Source: Clostridia bacterium (GTDB lineage: Bacteria > Bacillota > Clostridia > Christensenellales > Borkfalkiaceae). From it: a DNA stretch of 51,057 nucleotides. The DNA lies in the NCBI GenBank assembly GCA_900769545.1, contig CAAGGZ010000025.1, positions 1 through 51,057 of the forward strand, written 5' to 3'. A program made the position numbers and the translations under genes. The notes below the pieces were generated by a model. That model worked only from the letters and a program-made list of their open reading frames with translations. It was not told the DNA's origin and made no database searches. The first letter of the stretch is position 1. Every line of letters starts with the position of its first letter. This document shows positions 37,781-47,018 of the stretch, one piece after another.

Positions 37781-40096
37781 ATGCAACTCAAAAAAATAAA
37801 ACCTGATATTTTCAACTCCCTTTTATACCTCTCTTTCGGAGCGGCATTGTTATTCCTCGCTCAAGTCGGACAAAACGGCGAGCCGTTTGGGCTTGCTTTA
37901 CTTTTCGCTATGTTGACAACGGGACTTTCTCCCTTTTCTTCCGCATTATTATATTTTTTCTCGTCCTTCTTTTTAAGCAACGGTATTCACATTTTAGTTT
38001 ACGGCGCGCAAGCCTTACTCCTTGGATCTACCTTTTTCTTACGGCAAAAGTTTCAGGAAAAGGAATTTTGCAAAAGCACCTTTTTACCTTTGTTTTTCCT
38101 ATCGTTATGTCTTGGCGGATTCGTGGCGTTTTCGCCTTTTCAAGCTTATCCCACTCCGTTTGCGCTACCCTTTACCGTAGACGAGCTTCCGCAAAAGGTA
38201 ATCTTTGCCGCTTTGATTTTTTTACTCTCCACTTGTTTTTCCGTTGGGATCAAAGCGCTACTTGGAAAATTGTTAAAATGTCGCCTTCGGAGCGATGAAA
38301 TACTTTTTATCCTGCTTTTCTTCTCGCTCACGGGTATAGGTATTTGCCAATTATTAAGCGTGAACGCGTACATGGGTATCTCGTTTTTTATTTTATTGGT
38401 ATTTGCCGCCACAACGAAAGACGCGTCTGTTGTGCTCTGCGCTTTTGTATTAAGCCTCCCCCCTGCCATCGTCGCAAAGATCTCCCCTGCAAGATTTTTC
38501 TTCTACGGAGCGGCGATTGCGCTGTTTATAAAGTCAGGGAAACTCGCCGCAACGCTTGCTACGTTTGCCGTATTCTTCGCCTACGGCTATTTCGACGGTT
38601 TGTACGCGTATCCTACGGGAGAACTCGTTCGTTCCATTCTTTCTATCAGTATTCCCTCCCTACTTTTTATTCTGTTACCGCATCCTATTCTTCGCTCCAT
38701 CGAAAACAAACTCGTTTTTTACCGCGAAAAACACCTTTCGCGCGTTGCAATCAACCGAAATCGAGCTTCTATCGGCGAAAAATTATTCGAGCTTTCCGCC
38801 GTTTTTCGAGAAATTGAGTCCACTTTCGCCTCGTTAGGCACAGAAGAAGCGGAAAAAAGCGCAAAGGAATACATAAAAAACTGCGCCATCGACGAGGTCT
38901 GCAAAACTTGTCCGCAGCACCGCGTTTGCTCCCATAAAGGAATTTTCGAAGAAATCAATAAACTCATCAACGTCGGTTGCGAGAAGGGAAGAACCAGTCT
39001 TATCGACCTTCCTGCCGCCTTCGCAGACGCCTGCGTCAATCCAAATAACGTGCTTTACGCCATCAATCGCCACATCGGCGACTATAAAAAATATATGTTG
39101 GAGGCAGAAAATGCGGCTTCGGGCAGAGCCCTCATCGCCAACCAAGCGCAGGGCGTAAGCGAAATTTTGAAAACGCTCGCTTTGGAGCAAAGCGAACCTT
39201 TGCACATTTACACCGATAAGGAACGGGAACTCAATCGGGCGTTGCTTAGCGTTGGCATTGTCTGTTCGGAAATTCTTATTTACGGTGAAACGGAAACGCC
39301 TACCCTTTCCCTGATTACTTTTGGAAACGCGGACGTCAAAAAAATCGCCGCCGTTTCTTCACATTTGTTCAACGCGCCTATGATTATTTCAGAGCGAATT
39401 ACACTCAGCCGTGATAAATTTTGCTGTATTTTAAAATGCCGCCCGTATTTCGACGCAGCTTTCGGCGTTGCAAGCGCAAAAAAAGCCGGCGAAAACGCCA
39501 GCGGAGATACACATTCCGTCATTAAAATCGATGAACGGCGATTTATGGTCGCCCTTTCGGACGGTATGGGGAGCGGCGAATACGCCGAGCGTATTTCCGA
39601 AAGTACCATTACTCTATTAGAGAGCTTTTATCGAGCGAAAATGCCCTCGGAGCTCGTCCTCTCTACCATAAACAAATTATTGACGTTTAGCAAGGAAGAA
39701 ACCTTCGTGTGCGTAGATATTGCGGTGATTAACCTCGAAAATGGGTGGACGGATATTATCAAAATCGGGTCGCCGTCGGGTTTTATTCTTTCGGGTACAA
39801 CCGTGAAGGTATTAGAGGGCGGCTCGTTGCCGCTCGGCATACTCGACAGCTTGCGCCCTGACACGTCCAGTTATTCGTTATCTGAAAACGATATATTGCT
39901 TTTTGTCAGTGATGGGATTTGCGACGCGTTTGGTTCTCCCACCGATTTATACGACGTATTGCGCTCCATTCCGTCGGGGAATCCGCAGCAGCTCGCCGAC
40001 TCGCTATTACAACGCGCGATTACCGCCTACGGCGGTATCGCCAAAGACGATATGACCGTCCTTGCCGTGCGGTTATTTAAACCCATTGAACCATAA
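37781..40096 (+). CDS. spoIIE: Stage II sporulation protein E (SpoIIE)
   Basis: A PP2C-type phosphatase that dephosphorylates SpoIIAA to release sigma-F in the forespore and interacts with the division septum. The product of 771 residues has about ten membrane helices in residues 10-310 and a central cytosolic region with a Cys cluster (CAIDEVCKTCPQHRVC). The C-terminal PP2C domain includes the motif FMVALSDGMGSGEYA, EETFVCVDIAVINLENG, DILLFVSDGICDAFG and KDDMTVLAVRLF, with the metal-binding Asp residues kept. Start 37781 has GGAGG 11 nt upstream; upstream in-frame ATGs lie before this site. A near 0A box (TCCGACAT at 37681) is close but weak. It is strong evidence that the organism can sporulate. 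Confidence 0.96.
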   Translation: MQLKKIKPDIFNSLLYLSFGAALLFLAQVGQNGEPFGLALLFAMLTTGLSPFSSALLYFFSSFFLSNGIHILVYGAQALLLGSTFFLRQKFQEKEFCKSTFLPLFFLSLCLGGFVAFSPFQAYPTPFALPFTVDELPQKVIFAALIFLLSTCFSVGIKALLGKLLKCRLRSDEILFILLFFSLTGIGICQLLSVNAYMGISFFILLVFAATTKDASVVLCAFVLSLPPAIVAKISPARFFFYGAAIALFIKSGKLAATLATFAVFFAYGYFDGLYAYPTGELVRSILSISIPSLLFILLPHPILRSIENKLVFYREKHLSRVAINRNRASIGEKLFELSAVFREIESTFASLGTEEAEKSAKEYIKNCAIDEVCKTCPQHRVCSHKGIFEEINKLINVGCEKGRTSLIDLPAAFADACVNPNNVLYAINRHIGDYKKYMLEAENAASGRALIANQAQGVSEILKTLALEQSEPLHIYTDKERELNRALLSVGIVCSEILIYGETETPTLSLITFGNADVKKIAAVSSHLFNAPMIISERITLSRDKFCCILKCRPYFDAAFGVASAKKAGENASGDTHSVIKIDERRFMVALSDGMGSGEYAERISESTITLLESFYRAKMPSELVLSTINKLLTFSKEETFVCVDIAVINLENGWTDIIKIGSPSGFILSGTTVKVLEGGSLPLGILDSLRPDTSSYSLSENDILLFVSDGICDAFGSPTDLYDVLRSIPSGNPQQLADSLLQRAITAYGGIAKDDMTVLAVRLFKPIEP

Positions 40097-40101
40097 AATA
40101 T

Positions 40102-40132
40102 CCCCGTTGCAAAAATTCGCAACGGGGTTTCT
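40102..40132. terminator. Terminator between spoIIE and the zinc-ribbon operon
   Basis: CCCCGTTGC / GCAACGGGG with an 8-nt loop and TTTCTTTTG on the plus strand, between convergent genes. Confidence 0.85.
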
Positions 40133-40140
40133 TTTGTTGA

Positions 40141-41595
40141 TTAAGTTAAATTTGGATTATTAGAAGTTGAATCCTCAAACGTCACGTTTCTCTTATAAGT
40201 ACGCTCCACAGCAGCAAGCCCTGCAACGGAATATTTGATTTTCAACGTATCGCCACTTACCGTTCCTGTATAACCAATAGAAACATCCTCAACGGAAATT
40301 GCCGTCATCTCGATATTTCCATTTTTATCTATCGTATATGTACAAACGCCATCGAAAATATCCAACATCCCTACTAAACCGTTCTGTTGCCAAGTATTTC
40401 CGTCTTCCAAAATGATATATTTATCGGGATTCGCAACACCGTCTTCCATTAAATAATATTTGCCGTGCTCCGTCCAAACTTCCTCAGGTGGAAGCTCTTC
40501 CGAAGAAGACGTTTCCTCCTCAATATCTTCACCTTTGACGTAAGTACGTTCCCAAACTTCAACGCCCATCGCCGTATATTTAAGTTTCAAGGTATCGCCT
40601 TCTAACACCCCCGAATACCCAATCGCTTGGTCTTTAATGGAAATAACTACCATTTCAATATTACCGTTTTCATCGAGTTCGTACGTTCCGTTAAGCCCCA
40701 AGGAATCACTCCAATGATTCTCGCCCTCTAAAACAATATACGTATCTTCTTGAACTTCGCCATTTTTAACCAAATAATACGTGCCTATTTCCGAGCTTTT
40801 TTTCATTTTGGGAACAAACGCCCAAACCGTCAAACCCGCAATCGTCAATGCAAGCACAATCGCAATAATCGAAATACAAGCCTTCTTTTTACGGACATAC
40901 CAACTATCCGCAGGGAGCGTCGGCTGTTCGTATTTACCCGAAACGACAAACCAAGATGCCATACAGCCCACATGAATAATCATAAACACGAGCGTAAAAA
41001 TAAGCATCAACAACTGACAAGAAGCTTCTCCAACTACTCTTTGTTCGCCGATTTTTACAAATAAAACACTAACCAAAGCAAGCGCAATCAGATAAAATAC
41101 CCCACCCATGTACGAGATGAAATCCAAAAAATAGAGTTTTTTACCTATTTTTTGCCAACGCGAAGGCAGACATGCAAAAATCAAATAGAGCACCGAAAAA
41201 ACGCTGAGCAATATTGCAAAATACACAAAAATTGCTACGGCTGCGTATTTTTCAGTACGCATCAATCCGTAAATATTTTCCCTAAGATTGATTGCTCCAA
41301 AAAGCAATTCATCCTTTATAACAGGCGCGCTGTATAAAAGGAAAAGCAACCCTGCAAACAACAGCATAAATATCGCAGGAACAACTCTTACAATCGTTAA
41401 TAAACGCGTATTACTTTCTTTATTGCTCTTTTGTAAAGCAGTAGAAAACGCATAACCGCATTTGGTGCAAAATCTTACATCTTCGCTATGTACCGCGCCG
41501 CATTGCGGGCAATATTTCTCTTTTGACACTCTTTTACCGCACTGTGGACAGAACTCCCCATCAAACGTCGTATCACAAACCGAACATTTTGCCAT
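40141..41595 (-). CDS. Zinc-ribbon membrane protein with duplicated extracellular domain
   Basis: A 484-residue protein of unknown function. The N-terminus has two zinc ribbons (CSVCDTTFDGEFCPQCGK and CPQCGAVHSEDVRFCTKCG). Five or so membrane helices cover about residues 65-265. The rest, presumably outside, holds two copies of a 90-residue beta-rich domain. Copy 1 opens GTYYLVKNGEVQEDTYIVLEG, copy 2 opens GKYYLMEDGVANPDKYIILED; each ends with KYTAMGVEVWERTY or KYSVAGLAAVERTY. An acidic linker (EDIEEETSSSEELPPEE) joins them. AGGAG precedes the ATG. It is 38 nt after the gene at 41634 and in the same operon. I do not recognise a family beyond the ribbons. Confidence 0.75.
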   Translation of the reverse strand: MAKCSVCDTTFDGEFCPQCGKRVSKEKYCPQCGAVHSEDVRFCTKCGYAFSTALQKSNKESNTRLLTIVRVVPAIFMLLFAGLLFLLYSAPVIKDELLFGAINLRENIYGLMRTEKYAAVAIFVYFAILLSVFSVLYLIFACLPSRWQKIGKKLYFLDFISYMGGVFYLIALALVSVLFVKIGEQRVVGEASCQLLMLIFTLVFMIIHVGCMASWFVVSGKYEQPTLPADSWYVRKKKACISIIAIVLALTIAGLTVWAFVPKMKKSSEIGTYYLVKNGEVQEDTYIVLEGENHWSDSLGLNGTYELDENGNIEMVVISIKDQAIGYSGVLEGDTLKLKYTAMGVEVWERTYVKGEDIEEETSSSEELPPEEVWTEHGKYYLMEDGVANPDKYIILEDGNTWQQNGLVGMLDIFDGVCTYTIDKNGNIEMTAISVEDVSIGYTGTVSGDTLKIKYSVAGLAAVERTYKRNVTFEDSTSNNPNLT

Positions 41596-41633
41596 AATAA
41601 TCTCCTATCGGTTATTTAGCCGTTTTTTTACAT

Positions 41634-42107
41634 TTACTCGCTTCGACCGCACCTAACACAGCAACCGCCAGCATATTCATGCCCTAAGGCAGGTCTAATT
41701 ATCTTATCAAAACCACCACAGTTTTGACATTCGTATATAATAACCCCTTCTTTTTCGCATGTAGCGAATGTATTCTCAACACATTGCCATTTATGAACGC
41801 AATTCGCATTTGCGTTACCACTCACAGAGCTATTTCCTTCAGAAGAATTTTCCTTACTATTCTCCAATGATTCGTTAGATTCTTCATAATAATCATTCGA
41901 TTTACTCTGCTCTTCCTCATCAAAAGACCACTCAAGCTCGATACCACCAACAAACATATTATTGCCGTTACCCTTTTCTTTCCCCAAACTAATGGAAACA
42001 AAAGCCAATACGCCGCAAATCGCAATGGTAATCGTAGCCCCATAAATCCAAGTATTGTCCGAAAACCATTCTACAATTCTTTTCCCAATGCTTTTTTTTG
42101 ACTTCAT
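41634..42107 (-). CDS. Single-pass surface protein with a Cys/His module
   Basis: A 157-residue protein. A basic N-terminus and one membrane helix (YGATITIAICGVLAFVSISL, about residues 22-42) are followed by a Ser/Asn/Glu-rich linker. A C-terminal module has the pattern CVHKWQCVENTFATCEKEG, YECQNCGG, IRPALGHEYAGGCCVRCG. The same module order (ATC.KEG, C.CG, PALGH.Y, C.RCG) occurs in the LRR lipoprotein at 31183-32505. The spacing of Cys and His suggests metal binding. It is the first gene of an operon with the zinc-ribbon membrane protein. Function is unknown; an extracellular or cell-wall role is inferred. Confidence 0.72.
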   Translation of the reverse strand: MKSKKSIGKRIVEWFSDNTWIYGATITIAICGVLAFVSISLGKEKGNGNNMFVGGIELEWSFDEEEQSKSNDYYEESNESLENSKENSSEGNSSVSGNANANCVHKWQCVENTFATCEKEGVIIYECQNCGGFDKIIRPALGHEYAGGCCVRCGRSE

Positions 42108-42136
42108 AGGAAAACCTCCAAATCATTTACCTTTCT

Positions 42137-42165
42137 ATTGTAACAAAATTAAACGACAATGTCAA
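42137..42165 (-). promoter_or_regulatory. sigma-A promoter of the 41634-40141 operon
   Basis: TTGACA (42165-42160), a 17 bp spacer and TACAAT (42142-42137) on the minus strand, followed by TTGGAGG before the ATG. Confidence 0.83.
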
Positions 42166-42191
42166 ATAAGATAACTCTTTTTCTAAAAATT

Positions 42192-42215
42192 AAAGCTCTC
42201 CAAACGGAGAGCTTT
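42192..42215 (-). terminator. Terminator of proS
   Basis: AAAGCTCTCC / GGAGAGCTTT with a 4-nt loop. On the minus strand it is followed by AATTTTTAG, right after the proS stop codon. Confidence 0.8.
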
Positions 42216-42219
42216 TCTA

Positions 42220-43650
42220 TCAATACGCGCGAGCATAGATAATCACATGCTCTGCCTTTTTACCGCATACAGCGCACGTTTCAGCCGTTTCGCCTTCTGC
42301 AAATACGCGCGCTGTTGCGCCCGTTTCTTCCTTAATTTTGTCTTCACAAGCACGGCACCCGCACCAACCTGCTTTGACAAAGTTCCCTGTTTCCACACCT
42401 GCAAGAATCCCTGCCATATCGTCTGCGTAAACAATACGTCCGTCACGGCGTTTTCTTGCCGCTTCCAACATATCTTTCTGAATATCCTTCAGCAACGCTT
42501 TTACGCTATCCGCAGCGCCTTCCAAAGGCATTTCAACCTTCTCGAGCGTATCACGTCTTGCGCAGAGCATCTTTCCCGCCTCAATGTCACGAGGGCCGAG
42601 CTCAATACGCACGGGAACGCCTTTCATTTCCCATTCATTGAACTTCCAACCGGGGCTATTATCAGTGTTGTCAAGCGTTACTCTCACACCTGCCCCCTCC
42701 AATTCCGCTTTGAGCGCTTCACAAGCCTCAATAACGCCGCCCTTTTTCGCCGCAATAGGAACAATTACGCACTGAATCGGCGCGATAACGGGAGGGAATA
42801 CAAGTCCACGCTCGTCGCCGTGCGTCATAATGATTGCGCCAATCAAACGCGTAGAAACGCCAAACGACATGGTGTAAGCCGTCTCCAAAACGCCGCCTTG
42901 ACCTTGGTATTCAATATTGAATGCTTTCGCGAAATTCTGTCCGAAATAATGGGAAGTACCCGACTGCAAACTCTTGCCGTCTTTCATCATAGCTTCCATA
43001 GTATAGGTAGCAACTGCGCCCGCAAAACGTTCCTTTTCCGTCTTTCTGCCCGTGATTACAGGAATAGCAAGACAATTTTCCATAAAGCTCTTGTAAAGCT
43101 CCAACATTTCAAGCGTAAATTTTTCCGCTTCTTCCGCCGTGACGAACGCAGCATGCCCCTCATGCCACAAAAATTCGCTGGTACGAAGGAAAGGACGCGT
43201 TGTTTTTTCCCAACGCATTACGTTACACCATTGATTAAGCTTTAAAGGCAAATCACGGTAGGACTGCACCCACTTTGCCATCATATTCCCAATCATCGTT
43301 TCGGAAGTAGGACGAATCGCCAAAGGCTCAGCGAGCTCCTCACCGCCCCCAATCGTAACGATTGCCACTTCAGGAGCAAACCCTTCTACGTGTTCTGCTT
43401 CTTTCGCAAAGTAGCTCATAGGAATAAGCAAGGGGAAATATGCGTTTTCAACGCCATAATTTTTAAAACGAGCATCTAATTCTTTTTGAATATTTTCCCA
43501 AATTGCATAGCCGTAAGGACGAATAACCATCGTACCCTTAACAGGACCGTAGTCCACGAGCTTCGTCTTTAAGACAACGTCAGTATACCACTGCGGAAAA
43601 TCCGCGTTAATATCAGCAATTTGTTCTACAAACTGATTTTCTTTTGCCAT
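42220..43650 (-). CDS. proS: Prolyl-tRNA synthetase (archaeal/eukaryotic type)
   Basis: A class II synthetase (EC 6.1.1.15) of 476 residues, the compact type without the bacterial editing insertion. Motif 2 region reads WCNVMRWEKTTRPFLRTSEFLWHEGHAAF; before it comes LAIRPTSETMIGNMMAKW. Motif 3 lies in SFGVSTRLIGAIIMTHGDERGLVFPP. An anticodon-binding domain follows, and the C-terminal Cys-rich zinc region is present (WCGCRACEDKIKEETG then CAVCGKKA), ending in ARAY, the conserved Tyr terminus of this type. GAGGTTTGCT precedes the ATG. The leader has no T-box. Confidence 0.97.
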   Translation of the reverse strand: MAKENQFVEQIADINADFPQWYTDVVLKTKLVDYGPVKGTMVIRPYGYAIWENIQKELDARFKNYGVENAYFPLLIPMSYFAKEAEHVEGFAPEVAIVTIGGGEELAEPLAIRPTSETMIGNMMAKWVQSYRDLPLKLNQWCNVMRWEKTTRPFLRTSEFLWHEGHAAFVTAEEAEKFTLEMLELYKSFMENCLAIPVITGRKTEKERFAGAVATYTMEAMMKDGKSLQSGTSHYFGQNFAKAFNIEYQGQGGVLETAYTMSFGVSTRLIGAIIMTHGDERGLVFPPVIAPIQCVIVPIAAKKGGVIEACEALKAELEGAGVRVTLDNTDNSPGWKFNEWEMKGVPVRIELGPRDIEAGKMLCARRDTLEKVEMPLEGAADSVKALLKDIQKDMLEAARKRRDGRIVYADDMAGILAGVETGNFVKAGWCGCRACEDKIKEETGATARVFAEGETAETCAVCGKKAEHVIIYARAY

Positions 43651-43700
43651 AGCAAACCTCTTTTCCGTTTTACGGATTTTACAAATTTCTTAACGCTTCT

Positions 43701-43729
43701 ATTATAACGCAAAACGCTATATTTTTCAA
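43701..43729 (-). promoter_or_regulatory. sigma-A promoter of proS
   Basis: TTGAAA (43729-43724), a 17 bp spacer and TATAAT (43706-43701) on the minus strand. The remaining gap, 43730-43862, is AT-rich and holds nothing else I could recognise. Confidence 0.83.
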
Positions 43730-43862
43730 GTGTTTTTTATTGCTTTTTCTCAAGCAATACTTTTCTTTCAAATTTTCTCTTTATTTTTCTGATGTAAAGA
43801 ACTTTCCCCACAATTTCACAATCACTTGATCGTATCTCCAACCTAATTTCTAAAAAAAACAA

Positions 43863-43884
43863 CTCCCTTGATTTCTCAAGGGAG
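43863..43884 (-). terminator. Terminator of the four-paralog membrane operon
   Basis: On the minus strand CTCCCTTGA / TCAAGGGAG with a GAAA loop, followed by TTGTTTTTTTT. It closes the operon 8 nt after the last stop codon. Confidence 0.88.
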
Positions 43885-43891
43885 CATTTTC

Positions 43892-45490
43892 TTATTTCTC
43901 AACAGATTCTTTTTTTGACTTCTTCTGTTTTTCTTTTACTTTCTTAACCTTCTCTTTCTTTTGTTTCTTACCTTTCTGGATGGGAAGCTCTTCTTCCTCT
44001 ACAGGTACAGGAGCATCCGCATCAGGCGATACAAGCTTACCTAAACGAACTTGGAACACCTTTCCGCAGGAAGGACAACGGTTAAATTTTACACCGTCCT
44101 TAACCGAAAGCTGCTTATGACAGTTCGGACAAGATACTTCCCACAAAGTAGGAGCCGCAGGTTCTTGAGCAGGTATACTAGGATGCATTCCATAAGGAAG
44201 TCCACCAGCAGGACGGGGCGGCGTATCGCCGTTTCTCGTCCAAACATATTCATCATAATCTACCACGGGAGGAGCAGGTTCTTCCCCTTCTTCCGCAGGT
44301 TTCTGCGCAGGCTGAGGTCTGCGTGTACCACAACCAGCCAAACAAGGACGCAACAAAGGACAAACTTGAGGCTGTTCTTTGGGCTGTTCTTTAGTTTCTT
44401 CCTTCGGAAGCTCCTCTTCTTCAATTTCTTCTTCGGGTTCGGGTTCACGAGGGATTCTAGGCTTGATAATAAGATCCAAAATAAATCCTACAAGAGCAAC
44501 AATTGCAACCAACAAGTAATTGGAAATCATTTCGCCTTTGAACAAATCGAGAACAAACAAACCAGCGGCGGTAATACCCGTAAAAATCGAGAATACTCTA
44601 AATACGTTCATACCAGGGCCATACATACCGGAAAGATTGTACTCCGTTGTTGAAAGCGAATGCTTAATAAGGAATATAATCCAAATACATGCTACCGGCT
44701 GCAACACCAAACCGATGAATGCCAACATATCCTTACTGGGATTTGTGAGCAAACACTCAGGCGATTTATTCGCCATCAATCCGAGCTGATCATACAAATT
44801 GGTTGCGGGAACAAAGAAATACCAAATTGCAGCAATTACAATTACCTGCACCAAGTTACGAAGAAGGAAGATACCAACCTTGTCTTCTCTCTGTTTTTCT
44901 TCAACCGAAGCGCCAACGATGAAAATACTAATCGTACCGCCAATCGTACCGGCAACAAAGTGAATCACCAAACCAACTGCAAGCGCAATCAAACCAAATA
45001 ACGTGAAAGGCATTTGAATGACATTTCCCGCCGCGTCTACCTGCGCATAAGACAACATTGTAATAATGAAACTAATGATAACGTATGCTACGAAAGTTCT
45101 GGAGAACGCATCCCCTGCCTCTTCCATAAGCAACATATTCTTATTACAGGTTGTTATATTTTTATAACTTCTTCTGAGTATACGTCCAAATTTAGAGAAA
45201 CATTTAAAGAAATTGATTATTGCAAAAACGACCATGAACAGATACAACACCATGCTCACAACTGCAACAAGGTTCATTTCCTTAAAAATACCGATAAGCG
45301 GACGGAAAAATGTCGCTATGCTTAAACTATAATTCCCTGCAAATTTAACATTGAGCGTAGTCAAAAAAACCAACACCATCAACACAAGTGAGCCAAGCGT
45401 ATAAAGACCGCTGACTAACTTTGCCTTGGAATGGGCTTTTTTAATTCTCTTTCTCGATGCAGATAAATTTGAATTATAAATTCCTCTCAT
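43892..45490 (-). CDS. Paralogous membrane protein 4, with zinc-ribbon tail
   Basis: A 532-residue protein of unknown function and last gene of the operon. About eight membrane helices fill residues 25-345. It carries the three family blocks: VIHFVAGTIGGTISIFIV (equivalent of FHLICGWFGAKV), FLLRNLVQVIVI, and LIKHSLSTTEYNLSGMYGPGM followed by NVFRVFSIFT. The cytosolic tail of about 190 residues is unique in the set. It has a Glu/Pro-rich stretch (EEEIEEEELPKEE), a Cys segment (CPLLRPCLAGCG), a zinc ribbon (CPNCHKQLSVKDGVKFNRC followed by PSCGKVF), and a Lys-rich end. GGAGATAGGCG precedes the ATG. The tail suggests protein or nucleic-acid contact in the cytosol, which is an inference. Confidence 0.72.
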   Translation of the reverse strand: MRGIYNSNLSASRKRIKKAHSKAKLVSGLYTLGSLVLMVLVFLTTLNVKFAGNYSLSIATFFRPLIGIFKEMNLVAVVSMVLYLFMVVFAIINFFKCFSKFGRILRRSYKNITTCNKNMLLMEEAGDAFSRTFVAYVIISFIITMLSYAQVDAAGNVIQMPFTLFGLIALAVGLVIHFVAGTIGGTISIFIVGASVEEKQREDKVGIFLLRNLVQVIVIAAIWYFFVPATNLYDQLGLMANKSPECLLTNPSKDMLAFIGLVLQPVACIWIIFLIKHSLSTTEYNLSGMYGPGMNVFRVFSIFTGITAAGLFVLDLFKGEMISNYLLVAIVALVGFILDLIIKPRIPREPEPEEEIEEEELPKEETKEQPKEQPQVCPLLRPCLAGCGTRRPQPAQKPAEEGEEPAPPVVDYDEYVWTRNGDTPPRPAGGLPYGMHPSIPAQEPAAPTLWEVSCPNCHKQLSVKDGVKFNRCPSCGKVFQVRLGKLVSPDADAPVPVEEEELPIQKGKKQKKEKVKKVKEKQKKSKKESVEK

Positions 45491-45579
45491 CGCCTATCTC
45501 CTTTGCTAACCTTTTCTACGTAGATTTCTATCACGTAGTAGTTGCCGATATAACAACCGTTTTTCTCTCACTTTATATA

Positions 45580-46947
45580 TTAATCGTCCCAATCATCATC
45601 GTATACGCAATTATACTCATTATAACGCGTATCAGGTGTCTTAGGAAAATGCGCTCTACCGTAGTAGTGGTGTTCGTTATACATACCATAAGGGGTTGCA
45701 TATACTTTAAATTCGCCTTCTTCCAATTCCTCTTCGTCATCTTCTTCGTCATCAGCAGACAACTTACAATCGATAATAAATTCAATCAATGCAAGAACGC
45801 CGATTACTACCAACAAGATGCCAGCAATGCCGTCGAATCCCAACATAACACCGCTGAGTATACCAAGAATCGAAACGAATGTACATGCAATTTTATAAAA
45901 TAAACGTTTATCCTTAATCCATGCATCCAAACCGTCAAAGTCATATTCGAAAGACCAGGTCATATGTTTCAAAACTCTTGTCATTAAGAATAAGAACAAT
46001 GAAGCTTGCATCATTTGAGGAGTTTCTAAATTAAAAGCAAGTTCTCCCGATTCATTAACCGTTGTAATATTAGATGCACAAACAAAGAGCATCAACATTA
46101 CCAAACCAAAAATATTTTGGAAGAAATTACGTAACACATATCTACCGATAAGACGTTCTCTATCTCTTGCCTCGATGATAGAACCTTCACGGCTAATCAT
46201 TGCTTTAGGCTTCATATAGCCAGACATTTGAGATTTATTATCCACCATTCCGCCTACTTCATAGGTATAGCCAACCTCATAAATTGCAACAGGTCTAACT
46301 CTACCGTGAATGGATCTGCAAATGAAGTGGAAAATCATTGCTACTGCAAAGAATGCAATGAGCATAAGACCAGGACCAGCAAAAAGCTTATCAAAGCCTT
46401 TATCTTCCCAAAGCAATACCGAAGGAATCACAATCGCAATTGCTCCCATACGGAATAACCAAGAGAAAAATCTTCCATGACGACGTATTGATTCAAACGC
46501 CTTTTCGCATTTATTGCGTATTTTAGTATTCTCTTCCATTCTGCTAGGTCTTCTGCCGTGCAAGAAATCAAACAAAACCATCAGAATAATAATGATTGGC
46601 AACATAGCTAACCAAGCAAGCCAAATAAGAATTCTTATCACGCAATATACTGCCAAAATTGCAGCATATATAGCAACCAATGCATATAAAATCGAACAAA
46701 TCCACGCAGGAGAAGAAACGTTAAATGTCAACAATACATCCAACCAGGATTTACCCGAGCCACTCGTAATTGACAAAACACCAAATTCAACACTATTAAA
46801 GTTAAAAGGAACGACTAAAAACACCGCTGCAACAAAAAGCATTGCAACAACGTAAAGTATTTTTCCAGTCATAGCTTTAAAACGTTCTTTTCTGGCGCGT
46901 TTGCAGGAAATTCTTGCTTCCCTGCTCGCCGTAGTCATATTCATCAT
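45580..46947 (-). CDS. Paralogous membrane protein 3 (most divergent copy)
   Basis: A 455-residue polytopic membrane protein. The N-terminus is strongly basic (SREARISCKRARKERFKAM), followed by about eight helices. The family blocks are weaker but in order: IFHFICRSIHGRVRPVAIY, RYVLRNFFQNIFGLVML, and RVLKHMTWSFEYDFDGLDAW, in place of the IKHATSTTEFN block. The tail is very acidic (DDEEDDEEELEEGE) and then Tyr-rich (YGMYNEHHYYGRAHF), ending DDDWDD. GAGGG is about 7 nt before the ATG. It is 89 nt upstream of paralog 4 and 71 nt downstream of paralog 2. No family is recognised. Confidence 0.7.
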   Translation of the reverse strand: MMNMTTASREARISCKRARKERFKAMTGKILYVVAMLFVAAVFLVVPFNFNSVEFGVLSITSGSGKSWLDVLLTFNVSSPAWICSILYALVAIYAAILAVYCVIRILIWLAWLAMLPIIIILMVLFDFLHGRRPSRMEENTKIRNKCEKAFESIRRHGRFFSWLFRMGAIAIVIPSVLLWEDKGFDKLFAGPGLMLIAFFAVAMIFHFICRSIHGRVRPVAIYEVGYTYEVGGMVDNKSQMSGYMKPKAMISREGSIIEARDRERLIGRYVLRNFFQNIFGLVMLMLFVCASNITTVNESGELAFNLETPQMMQASLFLFLMTRVLKHMTWSFEYDFDGLDAWIKDKRLFYKIACTFVSILGILSGVMLGFDGIAGILLVVIGVLALIEFIIDCKLSADDEEDDEEELEEGEFKVYATPYGMYNEHHYYGRAHFPKTPDTRYNEYNCVYDDDWDD

Positions 46948-47018
46948 AAAACAACCCTCTTTTAATGTTTAATGTCAAAGGTGCTTACTTATCTACTATA
47001 TCTTTTGTACAGAGCTCT

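Noticed and set aside
42247..43245. 332-codon plus-strand frame opposite proS
   Set aside because: Antisense shadow of ProS, with no domain, promoter or ribosome-binding site.
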